Source: Clostridium folliculivorans (lineage in GTDB: Bacteria; Bacillota; Clostridia; Clostridiales; Clostridiaceae). Taken from it: 64,000 bases of DNA. A program made the position numbers and the translations under genes. The notes beneath the pieces were generated by a model, which was given only the letters and a program-made list of their open reading frames with translations, made no database searches and was not told the origin of the DNA. The stretch is taken from contig NZ_BQXY01000001.1 in the NCBI RefSeq assembly GCF_024341905.1, positions 1,273,013-1,337,012 on the forward strand, given 5' to 3'. This document shows, piece by piece, positions 16,501 to 26,237 of the stretch; position 1 is the first letter of the stretch; each line of letters begins with the position of its first letter.

Positions 16501-18612
16501 AAGAAATTTGTTAAAGAAGGAAATAGTGAAAAAGCCAGAGAAATGGCGGTTAAGCTTCCCGAATATTTTGTACAAGAAGGTCTTGAGGCTATTGATGAAG
16601 AAATAAATGGAGTTCAAGGCTTAAGTTTATCAGTGCAAGAAAGGGTTATAGAGTATGCGGAGAATAATGAAATTGACCAAGCGTTAGAGTTGTATAAGAA
16701 TATAGTAAGCTATGAAATTAAGGTTGAGACAGCTAAAAGCTTATGTAAATACATTCCCCTAGGCAATAGGTCCTATGTGGATGTACTTTTAGCACCAATA
16801 AATACGGTTTATGCTCAAGCTGAAGTTAGAGGCATGTTGGCATCTGAAGCAGCTAAACAAGGTGAAGTAGAATATGCATTAGAGATGATAAATCTAATCG
16901 AGGTTGAAACTGAAAAAAATGATTTTAAAAAGGTCGTTTCTGGGTTACTGCTTGAAGCGGGATGCTATGACAAATCAATTGAGTTAATTAATTCAGTTTC
17001 AAAAATAGTAGAACGACAAGATTACTTGCCATATGCAAGCTATCTAAAAAGTAAGGCAAAGTCTGAAAGCAATAATGAGATAAATGATGCTAGTTGGCTT
17101 GAGAAAGAAGCAGAAACTAACTACAGTTTAGAAGATAAGTGTAATGTTGAAGAGCTTGAAAAGCTTATAAAAGAAGGGTCACAGGAGAAGTTATTTTCAT
17201 TTCTAGAAAGCTTAGAAGAAAGCAGAGAAAGTTCAAAGCTTTTGTTTGATTTTAAAGATCCTATAACTAGAGAAGAGTTTGAAGGCAGCTTAAACAAAGA
17301 TAATCTTATCTTAAAATTTGAAAATGTATTTGCATTTCAAGCAAATATTTTGAATTTAATAAGATGTGGTGAGATTGAATTTGCTTTAAGTTTATGTAAA
17401 GCTTGCTACTATATAGAACTTGAGTCTAAAATAGAAAAGATATTGATAAGAGAAGCCTTAAAAGCTGGTAAAACCAATGAAATAATGCAATATACTAACC
17501 TAAAAAGCGACTTTTCAGCACGGGCTAAAGCTAAAGTGGATATTGCAAATTATCTTAGCGAATTAGGTAAAATAGATCAAGCTAATTCAATTATGAATGA
17601 TGTAATAGGGTTAGCTAAAATAGACCAAAAGTATGATGTAATACTTTATGCAGTAATACCTATTTTAGAACATAGCATAAAAAAAGGTGATAGAGATAAA
17701 ATACAGAATTTATTGAATGAAGCTAAGCAATGCATATTTAAGAGCAAAAAATCATTTGACATCAAAGAATGTATTAAAAGAATTGTTGAGCTTTTAAAGC
17801 AAAATAGTTATGGTTCTTTGGCAGATAATTTTATTTTTAACATTGCTAACAACATTTATGATAAAAAAATGATAACTTTTTTGATGTGCTTGTTTGAGAA
17901 AAAAGAGCTGTATACTACTCAATTTGATAGGTTTTTGAATCTTATGGAGCCAAGATTACAGCTGATTGCAGGTAAGGATAATTTCTATTCTGAGGCTGCT
18001 GGGTTTCTCTTTGAATATGATGAATATAATAAAGCTAATGAAATAATTGACAAGATTAGAAGTAAGTTTGTCCGCTCTTTAACAAATATTAATATATCAG
18101 CAATAATTTTTGATAAAGGAAATAAGGTTAAGGCATTTGAAGTTCTAAACTCAGAAATAATTAATACCTGTTCCTTTGAGCAGTGCGAAGGAAAAACTAA
18201 GGTTCTAAAGCGTGTATTTAGAGTTTTGATTAAATTTGACATGAAAAATAGAATTTACGAAATTCTTGATAATATCAATAACGATGAATATAGAAAAGAA
18301 GTTATAATCAATGCTTTATTGCCAGAAGGAAAGGGGGGGTTACTGGAAATTATAAATTACGTTTCAAATAAAGCTTGGTCTGATAGTTACAAGAACGAAA
18401 TTTACATGGAAATAGTAAAGCTAGCTAAGGATACTGAAGAAGATTCACTGCAGATTTTAACTGAGTTATTTACTGAGATATATTCTGATAAGAAACTAGT
18501 GTGGCAATGGTTATATTCTAGTGCTTATTGTTTGAAGAACTGTAGTAAGTTGGTTGAAGATGAGGATGTACTTCTACAAGAGATTAATAAGATCATTAAT
18601 TATAGTTTTTAA
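13516..18612 (+). CDS. giant STAND NTPase with HEPN-like N-terminal domain (protein 1)
   Basis: TTG 13516 follows AAGGGAG at 13501-13507; the upstream TTG 13498 would overlap this site. The N-terminal 220 residues are helical and carry RNEYAH (R175-H180), an Rx4H motif as in HEPN ribonucleases. A small beta region follows (YSIVFFNDLKRKKEIS), then a NACHT/STAND NTPase with P-loop FGSPGIGKSAL (about 371-381), Walker B LVIFVDGLDEG (about 465) and a helical winged-helix region. The C-terminal 1,000 residues are helical solenoid repeats (for example ACEIIKNIEDQYYYSKAQIE), presumably a sensor. STAND proteins assemble on ligand binding and activate an effector; here the HEPN domain could be that effector. 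The downstream gene has the same N-terminal plan, suggesting paralogy. A short hypothetical stretch near 17100-17230 is charged linker. Confidence 0.75.
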   Translation: MEQRWTKHIHINAMISLFEAEQQPFRKIHRLIDLFETVIKTHTAMIIANYFSVKDISEQVKALLSEGLKVPSLGLWQLFSKVIMDEMVIQRKLSKAEFYTMLNALQGRNVDLFKSAYDEAGDSFCLKLEAASAKKQLRELFLNHYSGFNKIFFIEDFHNYFYKWNKKVERVITLRNEYAHGATPCDEKCMEDIEMLMPLIEEILSAKWLQDTKIIAFKNHRLLELLVLESSIDVSLNEEILRAVTNNCSDLVNYHPYLVDSKGRVLDLFPILSCKVTDLSNPNTYSIVFFNDLKRKKEISLLNYPKSLHFRDKQMYEEFLSVINIEKWKYHVTSEFRERILELTELFKGRVKEKKNIREFIDSRDRGVLAIFGSPGIGKSALIAKIIREENLNKSSEEKRIYQLEYFIRRGTIHARPDFMLDYLNRGVENFYKTDIPMGNSLEEKRVNLHLRLRTISEQLVDKKLVIFVDGLDEGIEGGILNHLITESYKNIIVVYSSRPVRESEIFYRNIPYDYKDRFDIDGLNKEDIRAILYEVVNKYDLKEALINLICQKSQGNPLYIKLLCSKLETLGIQNFDESKLVDYIEDFYYEILCRLKETENLVLEGLYVIASASDYISEKQLEFILNISEKQSAYIISLLQEVLFENPHMENSYQLFHESFREYLFKSNDISFTQARLKLIDYCRRWKEFLIYKNYISSYTLKHFSKHLVELELYDELYSLTENSEYIEAQLKVTGQYESTFELYMNAYRIAKKNKEYERALKIGTSIGQLHIGISNSIKTVMSEIKLKDKDIAGTIEKINDFTGWEKFVLYINLIHSKLFGELSIFNRKELLEKILESFHTEWLDSFKNVNWYEYLSISYIIRMLRKVDSLEIDIKPLINVFSYNENMELSLFSDKIDFKDYKDYEIYKLIILQSDKIYREKMIPSIAKELIKIGYPHEVLNLIDFVSDEYLKFDLMYQAALYLVDKNSLEEACEIIKNIEDQYYYSKAQIEVIKKFVKEGNSEKAREMAVKLPEYFVQEGLEAIDEEINGVQGLSLSVQERVIEYAENNEIDQALELYKNIVSYEIKVETAKSLCKYIPLGNRSYVDVLLAPINTVYAQAEVRGMLASEAAKQGEVEYALEMINLIEVETEKNDFKKVVSGLLLEAGCYDKSIELINSVSKIVERQDYLPYASYLKSKAKSESNNEINDASWLEKEAETNYSLEDKCNVEELEKLIKEGSQEKLFSFLESLEESRESSKLLFDFKDPITREEFEGSLNKDNLILKFENVFAFQANILNLIRCGEIEFALSLCKACYYIELESKIEKILIREALKAGKTNEIMQYTNLKSDFSARAKAKVDIANYLSELGKIDQANSIMNDVIGLAKIDQKYDVILYAVIPILEHSIKKGDRDKIQNLLNEAKQCIFKSKKSFDIKECIKRIVELLKQNSYGSLADNFIFNIANNIYDKKMITFLMCLFEKKELYTTQFDRFLNLMEPRLQLIAGKDNFYSEAAGFLFEYDEYNKANEIIDKIRSKFVRSLTNINISAIIFDKGNKVKAFEVLNSEIINTCSFEQCEGKTKVLKRVFRVLIKFDMKNRIYEILDNINNDEYRKEVIINALLPEGKGGLLEIINYVSNKAWSDSYKNEIYMEIVKLAKDTEEDSLQILTELFTEIYSDKKLVWQWLYSSAYCLKNCSKLVEDEDVLLQEINKIINYSF

Positions 18613-18659
18613 AATGAGCATAGAGGTTAGCAGAAAAAATGAGAGGGAGGCAGCAGCCC

Positions 18660-21600
18660 ATGAAATGTCCAAAGTGTAGTACCGAAATGATAAAGGGTAA
18701 AAAGTACTGGATTTGTGAAGAATGTGAGGAAAGAGTTCCTATAATTGAAGATTTAGGTTCCGGTGAGTTTAATATCAATGCAATGAATGAATTTCCAACT
18801 ATTATCGCACATGAATATCATAGGTTGAAGGAGTTAAGTACAGCAGGTGAAGCCTATGGTACTTTTATGCAGATTAAGGATATGTATGAAGTGATCCTTA
18901 AGTTTCCAGTTTTGATAATGATGGAAGGCTTGATATATAGCTTGAAAAATGAAGGGGAAAATGAGTGCAGAAACAGCATATTGAGAGCTTTCATTGAAAA
19001 GCCTCTTAGTCTTGGAGATTGGGAGGTTACAGCTAGTAGGATTTCAAGGCTTACTGATGAAGAGCTTCCACAAAGGAATTTAATGATTTATGGAGAGACT
19101 AGAACTTACCTGAAAAATATTATCAAGCTTTTTAAGGTTAAAATCAATGGAACAGAGAAATATATATCAAGCTGGCGTAATGATGAAATTGCCCATGGTG
19201 CTTTGGCTTTTGATGATGTTGATTTCAGAAATGAAATAGGGTATATGTTGAGCAACATACATGAGATTATGAGAAAGTCTGAAAAGTATTATTCACAGAT
19301 AGAGATAATAAATGATAAAGGTATAGTTTTAAAAGGTCATAATATTGAAAGCATGGACGAGCAAAATGAAATCTACATAAGCTTCAGCATGGATTCTAAG
19401 GAAGATAATATAACCCTTATGCCCCTTGTCTACAGTTCAGAAATTTATATATACTTGTTTGATAGTTTTTCTCATTATAGCAATATTGCATATAGATTGA
19501 ACTATTCTCATGGTAAAAAGGACAAGTGTTACAAATCTGTTGATACTTTTCTGGAGATAAAGAAAATACTGAATGTTGAAGAATTGACAAGTGAAACAAT
19601 AAAAAGGGAAAATCATCTTGTAACTCAGCTAAAGAAAATTGATGAGATATTAAAGACTAAGAAAATAATAAAACCTACATATTTGAATGATTATCTTATG
19701 AAAATACTGGGGTTTGAAAAGGATACGAAGCAATATACCAGTGGTGTTTTTATGATTAGAACCGAAAGAGGTATGGGAAAGACAGTTTTTACAAAAGTAC
19801 TCGATGATCTCGATAATATATCCTCCCAGGAGGAGAAACCATCTTTTTATAATAAGGTAATTAAGAGGGTTTACCACATAAATAGTACATATGGTTCAGA
19901 GCTAAGCACCTTTAAACATATGCTCCAAAATGACCTTTGTTCAACCCTGCAAAAAGCCAACGTATATGTAGGTGAAATAAGAGATGAGTTCACTAGACTG
20001 GATATGTGTCAAAGCACTGATTCTATAAAAAAACAGTTTGCAGTGATCCTAAATAAAGCTTTCTATGAACTGAACAGAGCCTATGTGAACGAAACAGGTG
20101 TAAAACGAGAAAAATTTTTAATGGTAATAGATGGCCTTGATGAGTTCAATTATAAATACAAGGACAATATAAGGACAATTTTTGATTATATTCCAACTCC
20201 AGATATGCTTGCAGAGGGTATATATATTCTGTTAACCTGCAGAACTGATGGAGAGTTAATAAATTCTGAAAGAATACGAAAAGAAATCAATAATATAAAA
20301 CTAACCTTGCCTGAAATATCAATAATAAGGACATCAGGTGAATATGTATCATTGCTTAAAAAGCATCTTATAAAAAATCTTTCGATTTCTGAAGCAAAAG
20401 AGCAGGATGAATTATTGAAGTTATTGGATTATAGGTTCTCTTATTTAGGTGCTTATGAAAAGCTATACTCTTCTAACCTATATAATAAAAACGAACTCAA
20501 TCCAAAAAACATTATCAAGACCTATATGAACTATTTGCAAAGTGCTAATAAAAGACATTATGAAAGCATAAAAAAGCTTTTACTCATACTTGCAATTGCA
20601 CCAAGTGGAATCAGAGTGGATGAGCTTTGTTATCTTATGAATGAGCAAGAAATAACTTATAGACTGCTAGGCTCAATAGCTGACATAAGCAATTTTGTGG
20701 AAACTAAAAGAGAAAATGGTGCAACTGTAATGTCTATAACGCATGTGGATTGGAAGGAAAATCTGCTTCAAAATTACAAGGAAGAAATAGGAGAGCTGCT
20801 TGAGGAATTAAAGGAATCAGTGTATTCATTGTTTAGAGAATTATGGTCTGATCCAATTGCACAGGGGTATAAAAAATATCAAAAGGATTTTGCAAAATAC
20901 AGAGGAATGTTTTATTTGTTCTCTAATTATCTTGATATGAGTCAATACTTTAGGGAAATCAATAACATAACTATATCAGATGATGAATTAAGAGAAAACA
21001 GCGAAGCCTTTTATAGTATTGAACCTCTTATGAAGGTGCCTAGTAATGAATATGAACGAATGCAGATACGTATTAACTATCTTTCTGGAATAATTATAGA
21101 AAGCTTAAACATAAATGAGAAGACCTTAGGGGACTATTTGATATTGTCAGATGTATTTATAAAAAGATGCGCGACCTTCGAGGATTTGAATCTCCTGCAG
21201 GAAGCTAAAAGGGATTGTGAGTGTGCTATTCAAATCAGAGAAGATCTATACAAAAATGGATTTTTAGAGGAAAGCGATCTCTTAGCAGAAGCTTACACGA
21301 AAAGGGGAAATCTGAATTTAAAATTTAATTTATATAACGAAGGGCTTGAAGATCTTCAAAGTGCAATAGAGATAAGGGAAAGTCTGGATAAAGAAGGGAC
21401 GCTACCAGACAGATATGATTTAGCAATGGCCTATATGGATAAGGGCGTGGGTCTTAATAGATTGTATCACCTAGAAGAAGGATTAGAGGAGTTTGAAAGA
21501 GCTATAGAAATCATTGAAAGCCTTGATAGAGAAGGAAAGCTATTCGACAAAAGTGTACTTGCATCATTACATATAAATAAGGGAGCATCATTTGTAGAGT

Positions 21601-23105
21601 TAAATAGTTTAGAGCAAGCACTAAAAGAGTATGAAAGTGCAATTAAAATATTAGGAGGCTTGACTAATGAGGAAGAAGTATATAATGTAATCAATCTGGC
21701 AAAAGCTCATATGAACAGAGGACAATTATTTAGAGTTATGAATCGTTTGGAAGAAGCACTTGAAGATAATAAAATTGCGGTAGAAATAATGGAAAGTTTG
21801 CATAAATCAGAAAGACTTCCTAATGTTGGTGATCTTGCAGAGGTGTACGATAATAGAGGAAATGTACTTTTGGATCTAAATAAATCGGAAGAGGCTCTCT
21901 GTGATTATGAAATTGAAGTGGAAATTTACAAAGCTTTGGAAAGTGTAGGAAGGCTAACTGATGAAAACAAGCTGGCACATGCATTAAACAGCAGAGGGGT
22001 AGCTCTTAAGAATCTTGGCAATTTTGAAGAAGCTTTAAGTGACTTCAATAGCGTTATACAAATCCGAGAAGAACTAGCTGGGAAAGGGAAACTTGATGAT
22101 AGAAACACTTTAATAACAGCATATAATAACAGAATTGACGTGTTTAAAAGATTAAATAGAATCGATGAGTTAGTAAGTGACTATGAAAAAATCATAACTA
22201 ATATAAAAGAACTAGAAAAGAATGAACAGCTTACTAATAAGGATCATCTAGCAAAGGTTTATGCTGACAGAGGTATGACATTATGCAATTTTAATATGTT
22301 TAAAGAAGCTTTGGCTGATCTTGAAAGAGCTAAAGATCTTTGGGAGAGTTTAAGTGAAGAAGGAGGACAAGATTATAAAAACCAATTGGCAAAGCTATAT
22401 GTAAATACTGGAGGTATATTCTATAATTTAAATCTCGTAGGAGATGGTTTGGTGAATTTCAAAAGGGCCATAGAGATCATGGAAGAGCTCTACGAAGGTG
22501 GCATGTTAAAGGATATAGACAACCTAGCTATAGTTTGTATGAATAGTGGATTGGCACTTAATTCCTTAAATCAACTTGAAGAAGCTTTAAAGTATTATAA
22601 CAAAGCCTATAATGTGATGGGAGGGATGGATAAGCACATAAAAATTACGAATAAGGACCTCCTAGCTGCCATCTGTATGAATAGAGGAGCGACGCTATGT
22701 AAACTAAATCTTCTTACTGAAGCCTTGAATGATTTTAATAAGGTAATTGAAATCACAGGACATTGGGAAAAACAGATAACCATAGAGGAAATAGGACAAC
22801 TACAGGATGTTTACAGCAACAGAGCGTTGGTATTGACTGAGTTAAAGCTTTTTTCAGAAGCATATAAGGACTTTTCAAAGGTTTTGGAGTATAATAAAAT
22901 TCTTGTTAATGAAAACTATGAAACTGTGGAAGAGTACCTTCAATTAATTTTATACATTGCAGAAATGCTGAAAAATAATGTAGATGACTTGGAATTGCAA
23001 AAGTTATTTAAATTGTATTATGAACCAATTTGTAAGCTTTCAAGCAGTAAAGAGGCAAAACAGTATATCAGAAAGATAGAAAAGATAGTGGACAGCATAT
23101 TGTAA
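18660..23105 (+). CDS. giant STAND NTPase with zinc ribbon, HEPN-like domain and 46-residue TPR array (protein 2)
   Basis: ATG 18660 lies 10 nt after GAGGGAGG; an ATG at 18639 would include that site. The 1,481-residue protein begins with a zinc ribbon, CPKCSTEM then CEEC. A helical domain with RNDEIAH (R173-H179, an Rx5H HEPN-like motif) follows, then a beta-rich segment like that in the upstream protein. The NTPase has RGMGKTVF near 370, lacking the first P-loop Gly, and Walker B MVIDGLDEF near 488. From about residue 830 there are some twelve TPR-like repeats of close to 46 residues with the pattern LAxAYxNRGxxL...EEAL. The array probably forms the ligand-sensing solenoid. The degenerate P-loop leaves ATP hydrolysis uncertain. 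Confidence 0.75.
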   Translation: MKCPKCSTEMIKGKKYWICEECEERVPIIEDLGSGEFNINAMNEFPTIIAHEYHRLKELSTAGEAYGTFMQIKDMYEVILKFPVLIMMEGLIYSLKNEGENECRNSILRAFIEKPLSLGDWEVTASRISRLTDEELPQRNLMIYGETRTYLKNIIKLFKVKINGTEKYISSWRNDEIAHGALAFDDVDFRNEIGYMLSNIHEIMRKSEKYYSQIEIINDKGIVLKGHNIESMDEQNEIYISFSMDSKEDNITLMPLVYSSEIYIYLFDSFSHYSNIAYRLNYSHGKKDKCYKSVDTFLEIKKILNVEELTSETIKRENHLVTQLKKIDEILKTKKIIKPTYLNDYLMKILGFEKDTKQYTSGVFMIRTERGMGKTVFTKVLDDLDNISSQEEKPSFYNKVIKRVYHINSTYGSELSTFKHMLQNDLCSTLQKANVYVGEIRDEFTRLDMCQSTDSIKKQFAVILNKAFYELNRAYVNETGVKREKFLMVIDGLDEFNYKYKDNIRTIFDYIPTPDMLAEGIYILLTCRTDGELINSERIRKEINNIKLTLPEISIIRTSGEYVSLLKKHLIKNLSISEAKEQDELLKLLDYRFSYLGAYEKLYSSNLYNKNELNPKNIIKTYMNYLQSANKRHYESIKKLLLILAIAPSGIRVDELCYLMNEQEITYRLLGSIADISNFVETKRENGATVMSITHVDWKENLLQNYKEEIGELLEELKESVYSLFRELWSDPIAQGYKKYQKDFAKYRGMFYLFSNYLDMSQYFREINNITISDDELRENSEAFYSIEPLMKVPSNEYERMQIRINYLSGIIIESLNINEKTLGDYLILSDVFIKRCATFEDLNLLQEAKRDCECAIQIREDLYKNGFLEESDLLAEAYTKRGNLNLKFNLYNEGLEDLQSAIEIRESLDKEGTLPDRYDLAMAYMDKGVGLNRLYHLEEGLEEFERAIEIIESLDREGKLFDKSVLASLHINKGASFVELNSLEQALKEYESAIKILGGLTNEEEVYNVINLAKAHMNRGQLFRVMNRLEEALEDNKIAVEIMESLHKSERLPNVGDLAEVYDNRGNVLLDLNKSEEALCDYEIEVEIYKALESVGRLTDENKLAHALNSRGVALKNLGNFEEALSDFNSVIQIREELAGKGKLDDRNTLITAYNNRIDVFKRLNRIDELVSDYEKIITNIKELEKNEQLTNKDHLAKVYADRGMTLCNFNMFKEALADLERAKDLWESLSEEGGQDYKNQLAKLYVNTGGIFYNLNLVGDGLVNFKRAIEIMEELYEGGMLKDIDNLAIVCMNSGLALNSLNQLEEALKYYNKAYNVMGGMDKHIKITNKDLLAAICMNRGATLCKLNLLTEALNDFNKVIEITGHWEKQITIEEIGQLQDVYSNRALVLTELKLFSEAYKDFSKVLEYNKILVNENYETVEEYLQLILYIAEMLKNNVDDLELQKLFKLYYEPICKLSSSKEAKQYIRKIEKIVDSIL

Positions 23106-23178
23106 AATTGTTAATGCAGAAAACAGATTAAGATTAATAAGTTCATTATCCCGATATGAATTGTGGAGGATTTTACAA

Positions 23179-23763
23179 ATGCTAGTATATATCAATGAAG
23201 AGCATAATATAAAAATATATTCTTTAGACCATACAAGATGGGAGGATTTTGAACTTTTATTTGGTGAAAGAGGAGCATGTGGTGGATGTTGGTGTATGTC
23301 TTGGAGACTTAAGAAATCGGAATTTGAGCGAGGAAAGGGCGAATTTAACAAAAACTCCATGAAGGATATTGTATTTAGGGGTAAGCCTGTAGGAGTGTTG
23401 GCATATGTAGATGATAAGCCAATTGGATGGTGCGCTATTGCTCCAAGAGAAGTTTATAAGCGTCTTGAAAGTTCCAGAGTCCTTAAAAGAATAGATGATA
23501 AACCAGTTTGGTCTATTTCTTGTCTTTTTATAGCTAAAGCTTTTAGACGAAAAGGAATTTCAACAGAGTTAATTAAAGGGGCAATTGAATACGCTAGATT
23601 AAATGAAGTAAATATAGTTGAGGCATATCCAGTGGTTCCCTATGGTAATAATGTGCCAGATGCTTTTCTCTGGACTGGTGTTCCCGTAGCATTTGAAGAA
23701 GTTGGCTTCATTGAGGTAGTGAGAAGATCAAAATGGAAGCCTATGCTAAGGTACTATATTTAG
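23179..23763 (+). CDS. GNAT-family N-acetyltransferase
   Basis: This 194-residue protein shows the GNAT core: VGVLAYVDDKPIGWCAIAP as strands 2-4, then SISCLFIAKAFRRKGIST, in which RRKGIS is the acetyl-CoA pyrophosphate loop. A cysteine-rich stretch ACGGCWCMSWRL near residue 33 is typical of a clostridial GNAT subgroup of unknown substrate. ATG 23179 is chosen because TGGAGG at 23164-23169 precedes it by 9 nt. It follows the STAND operon by 73 bp on the same strand. A strong hairpin ends it, so it may share the transcript, but nothing in the protein ties it to defence. Confidence 0.8.
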   Translation: MLVYINEEHNIKIYSLDHTRWEDFELLFGERGACGGCWCMSWRLKKSEFERGKGEFNKNSMKDIVFRGKPVGVLAYVDDKPIGWCAIAPREVYKRLESSRVLKRIDDKPVWSISCLFIAKAFRRKGISTELIKGAIEYARLNEVNIVEAYPVVPYGNNVPDAFLWTGVPVAFEEVGFIEVVRRSKWKPMLRYYI

Positions 23764-23811
23764 AATATGAGAAATATAGTGTATTATAAAAAAAATAAAT
23801 AACCAATGTAT

Positions 23812-23848
23812 AAACCTATGCTAAAGCAACAATTTGGCATAGGTTTTT
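23812..23848 (+). terminator. terminator after the GNAT gene
   Basis: AAACCTATGC and GCATAGGTTTTTG form a 10-bp stem with a T-rich tail (loop TAAAGCAACAATTTG). From here to about 24330 (some 480 bp) no gene is visible. The stretch is AT-rich and contains TAGTATAAT near 24070, a possible -10 element for the dynamin-like operon. Confidence 0.8.
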
Positions 23849-24345
23849 GTTTTACAATAGGATGTAAATTTAAAGATTTTTATTTATTGAATATATAGTT
23901 TAAAATACAAAAAAATATCGTAATGATTCTGATTTAAATTCAAGTTAAAATTGATAAGAAAACGTTTTTTGTAGAAAATAAGAGGAATTTACTGAATGGA
24001 GGAGATAATTATTACATTTAGTGAACAGCTATGGTAATTCATCAAAAATAAGGGGATTATTATGAAATTTATAGTATAATGTAGATACGTGTTTACACTA
24101 AGCTAGGAATAGCAAGTTTTATTTAAAGATGTACCACTTCTATCTATCAAAATAAAAGTTCGTAAAATAATCGAAATTTCTATTTTGAGCCTAAGGATTG
24201 AAGTGCTTTTGTGTTCAGAGAAATAGATATTTTATTTCTATAAATATAGATTCAATTGTATGTAATTAACTATAGAAGGTAAATTTTTAATAGATTTGAA
24301 TCTTATTTGGAATTTGTATATCCATAGAAAGAAAGGATGAAACTA

Positions 24346-26199
24346 ATGAAAGACGTAAAATCACTAATACCTTTAATGAATGAAGCAATTATTAATTTAG
24401 ATCAAAATGAAAAAGAACTTAACAAATCACTAAAAAAATTAGGCATTTCTCCGGTAAGGTTCAATGACTGCATAAGGGTGATTGAGCAGCAGGTGAAAAC
24501 TGCAAATAATAAATTTACAATTGCTTTTGTAGGAGAATTTAAAGCAGGTAAGTCTACAATTATCAATTCTTTATTGCAATTAAGTGGTGATGAAAGATTA
24601 AGTACTGAATATGAACCGGATACTGCCAAATGTATAAGAATAATGTACAAATCTGATGATATTGACTATGATGCCGAGATTCTTTATGAAGAAAATACCT
24701 ATGAAAATGAAAAAGTAGACTGGTTGACAGCTAAAAAGTATACAAGTCAGGTTTCATTAGATGAGAATGAAAACTTGAAGGCTAGAGCAGAGAAAATATC
24801 AGAAGTAAGATATTTTCTGAAGCAGGATATTTTATCTGTTTGTAACATACTGGATTTACCAGGCACTGGAACAGCACATGTGGAAGACCATACTGCTACA
24901 ACCGACAGAAAAATACTTGAGGCAGATGCAATATTTTGGATTGTGTCTACGTCAGAGGAACCAGGAAAAGAGGCTATTGCCAATTTAGAAAAGTTTAAGA
25001 ATAAGATAATACCTATTATAAATGTATGGCAGTATGAAAGAAAAGGTATTTCAAGTGAACTTACTTATGATGATATAATAAAGTTTCTTAATGATAGATA
25101 TGCAAGCTATTTTGTAGATACTGAAACACCTATTCGTTATTATGGAAAAGAAATAGATGAAGCTCAGATTAACGGAGAGGAAATTAAAGAGGAATGGGGA
25201 AAGACAGCTTTTGCTGAGTGCCTTAATAGGTTAGTATTTTCTGAAAATGTAAATCTTGATCTTGATAAAATGAATAGAATAACTAAGAATTTAAAAGTAT
25301 CTTTTGAAAAACTTAGTTCTGCTCTTACAGAAATAGAGGCTCCCTTAGATGAAATTAAAACAGAAATAGATCACATTACAATGGATAACGATCTGCTTAA
25401 GTCACAACTTTATGCAGTGTTTAAAAATGCAGAAGGAAAGCTCGCCGATATGGCTTCAAATGCAGCAAATGATATAATCACGCACCTTGTAGGGCTTACT
25501 GAAAGCTTTATAGAGGATGAAATGCAGAACGCAAATATGTCTATGCTTATAAAGTCAATCGGTAGGAACAGAAAAGAAAGACTTAAAAGAGAGCTTAAAG
25601 AGCGATATGAATATGAGTATTTAAAATTGGATGAAAAGCCTTGCTGGTATGATGAAATACTAAAGGAATATATTGAGAATATTGAGATCCTTTTAAACAG
25701 TGAATATGCCAAGTTTCAGATTGAAGCAAATAAAAATTTAACTAATTTGGAAAGAAGTCCTCTAGATAGTAACTTTATTTCAGCTGTTATCAAGCAGACT
25801 GTCAATAGTTTTCTTGAAAAGTTAGGCGGGATACTTATAACTGTTATAGGGGCATTGATTGCAGTTCTAATACCAGGTGGAGAGATAATTGATGCAATTT
25901 CTGTTGCTTTATTAGGTAATACAAACCTTAATGCGGACACCATGACTAAGAAAAAAGAAAATGTAAAGAACAGAGCGAGACTATCAATATCAATGCAGAA
26001 GTATTCAGTTGCTAACACTTTAAAAGGTGAAGCTAGAAAGATTAATAACGATTGTAAAGAAGAATTTGTTAAAAAAGTAAACACCACAACTGGTATGAAT
26101 GAGTCAAAGAAGGAAATATATGAATCTGCTAAAAGCGCTATAATATCAATAAAGGATGATATAGATACATATATTGAGCAGATATTCAAATTTAACTAG
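24346..26199 (+). CDS. dynamin-like GTPase (subunit 1)
   Basis: The GTPase domain starts after a short helical region. G1 is GEFKAGKST (G63-T71), the switch region has the conserved Thr in YEPDTAKC, and G3 is DLPGTG (D170). A G4-like IINVWQ replaces the usual NKxD, as in many bacterial dynamin-like proteins. After a helical stalk there is a hydrophobic stretch near 487-520 (ILITVIGALIAVLIPGGEI) that could be a membrane-inserting paddle. ATG 24346 follows AAAGGATG at 24332-24339; the ATG at 24337 overlaps that site. It heads a tight operon of four genes that also encodes a large second GTPase and a coiled-coil membrane protein. A membrane-remodelling role, perhaps in phage defence, is inferred. 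Confidence 0.8.
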   Translation: MKDVKSLIPLMNEAIINLDQNEKELNKSLKKLGISPVRFNDCIRVIEQQVKTANNKFTIAFVGEFKAGKSTIINSLLQLSGDERLSTEYEPDTAKCIRIMYKSDDIDYDAEILYEENTYENEKVDWLTAKKYTSQVSLDENENLKARAEKISEVRYFLKQDILSVCNILDLPGTGTAHVEDHTATTDRKILEADAIFWIVSTSEEPGKEAIANLEKFKNKIIPIINVWQYERKGISSELTYDDIIKFLNDRYASYFVDTETPIRYYGKEIDEAQINGEEIKEEWGKTAFAECLNRLVFSENVNLDLDKMNRITKNLKVSFEKLSSALTEIEAPLDEIKTEIDHITMDNDLLKSQLYAVFKNAEGKLADMASNAANDIITHLVGLTESFIEDEMQNANMSMLIKSIGRNRKERLKRELKERYEYEYLKLDEKPCWYDEILKEYIENIEILLNSEYAKFQIEANKNLTNLERSPLDSNFISAVIKQTVNSFLEKLGGILITVIGALIAVLIPGGEIIDAISVALLGNTNLNADTMTKKKENVKNRARLSISMQKYSVANTLKGEARKINNDCKEEFVKKVNTTTGMNESKKEIYESAKSAIISIKDDIDTYIEQIFKFN

Positions 26200-26237
26200 G
26201 GTTAAAGTTTTTATATATTAGAAGGCAGGGTGTATGC

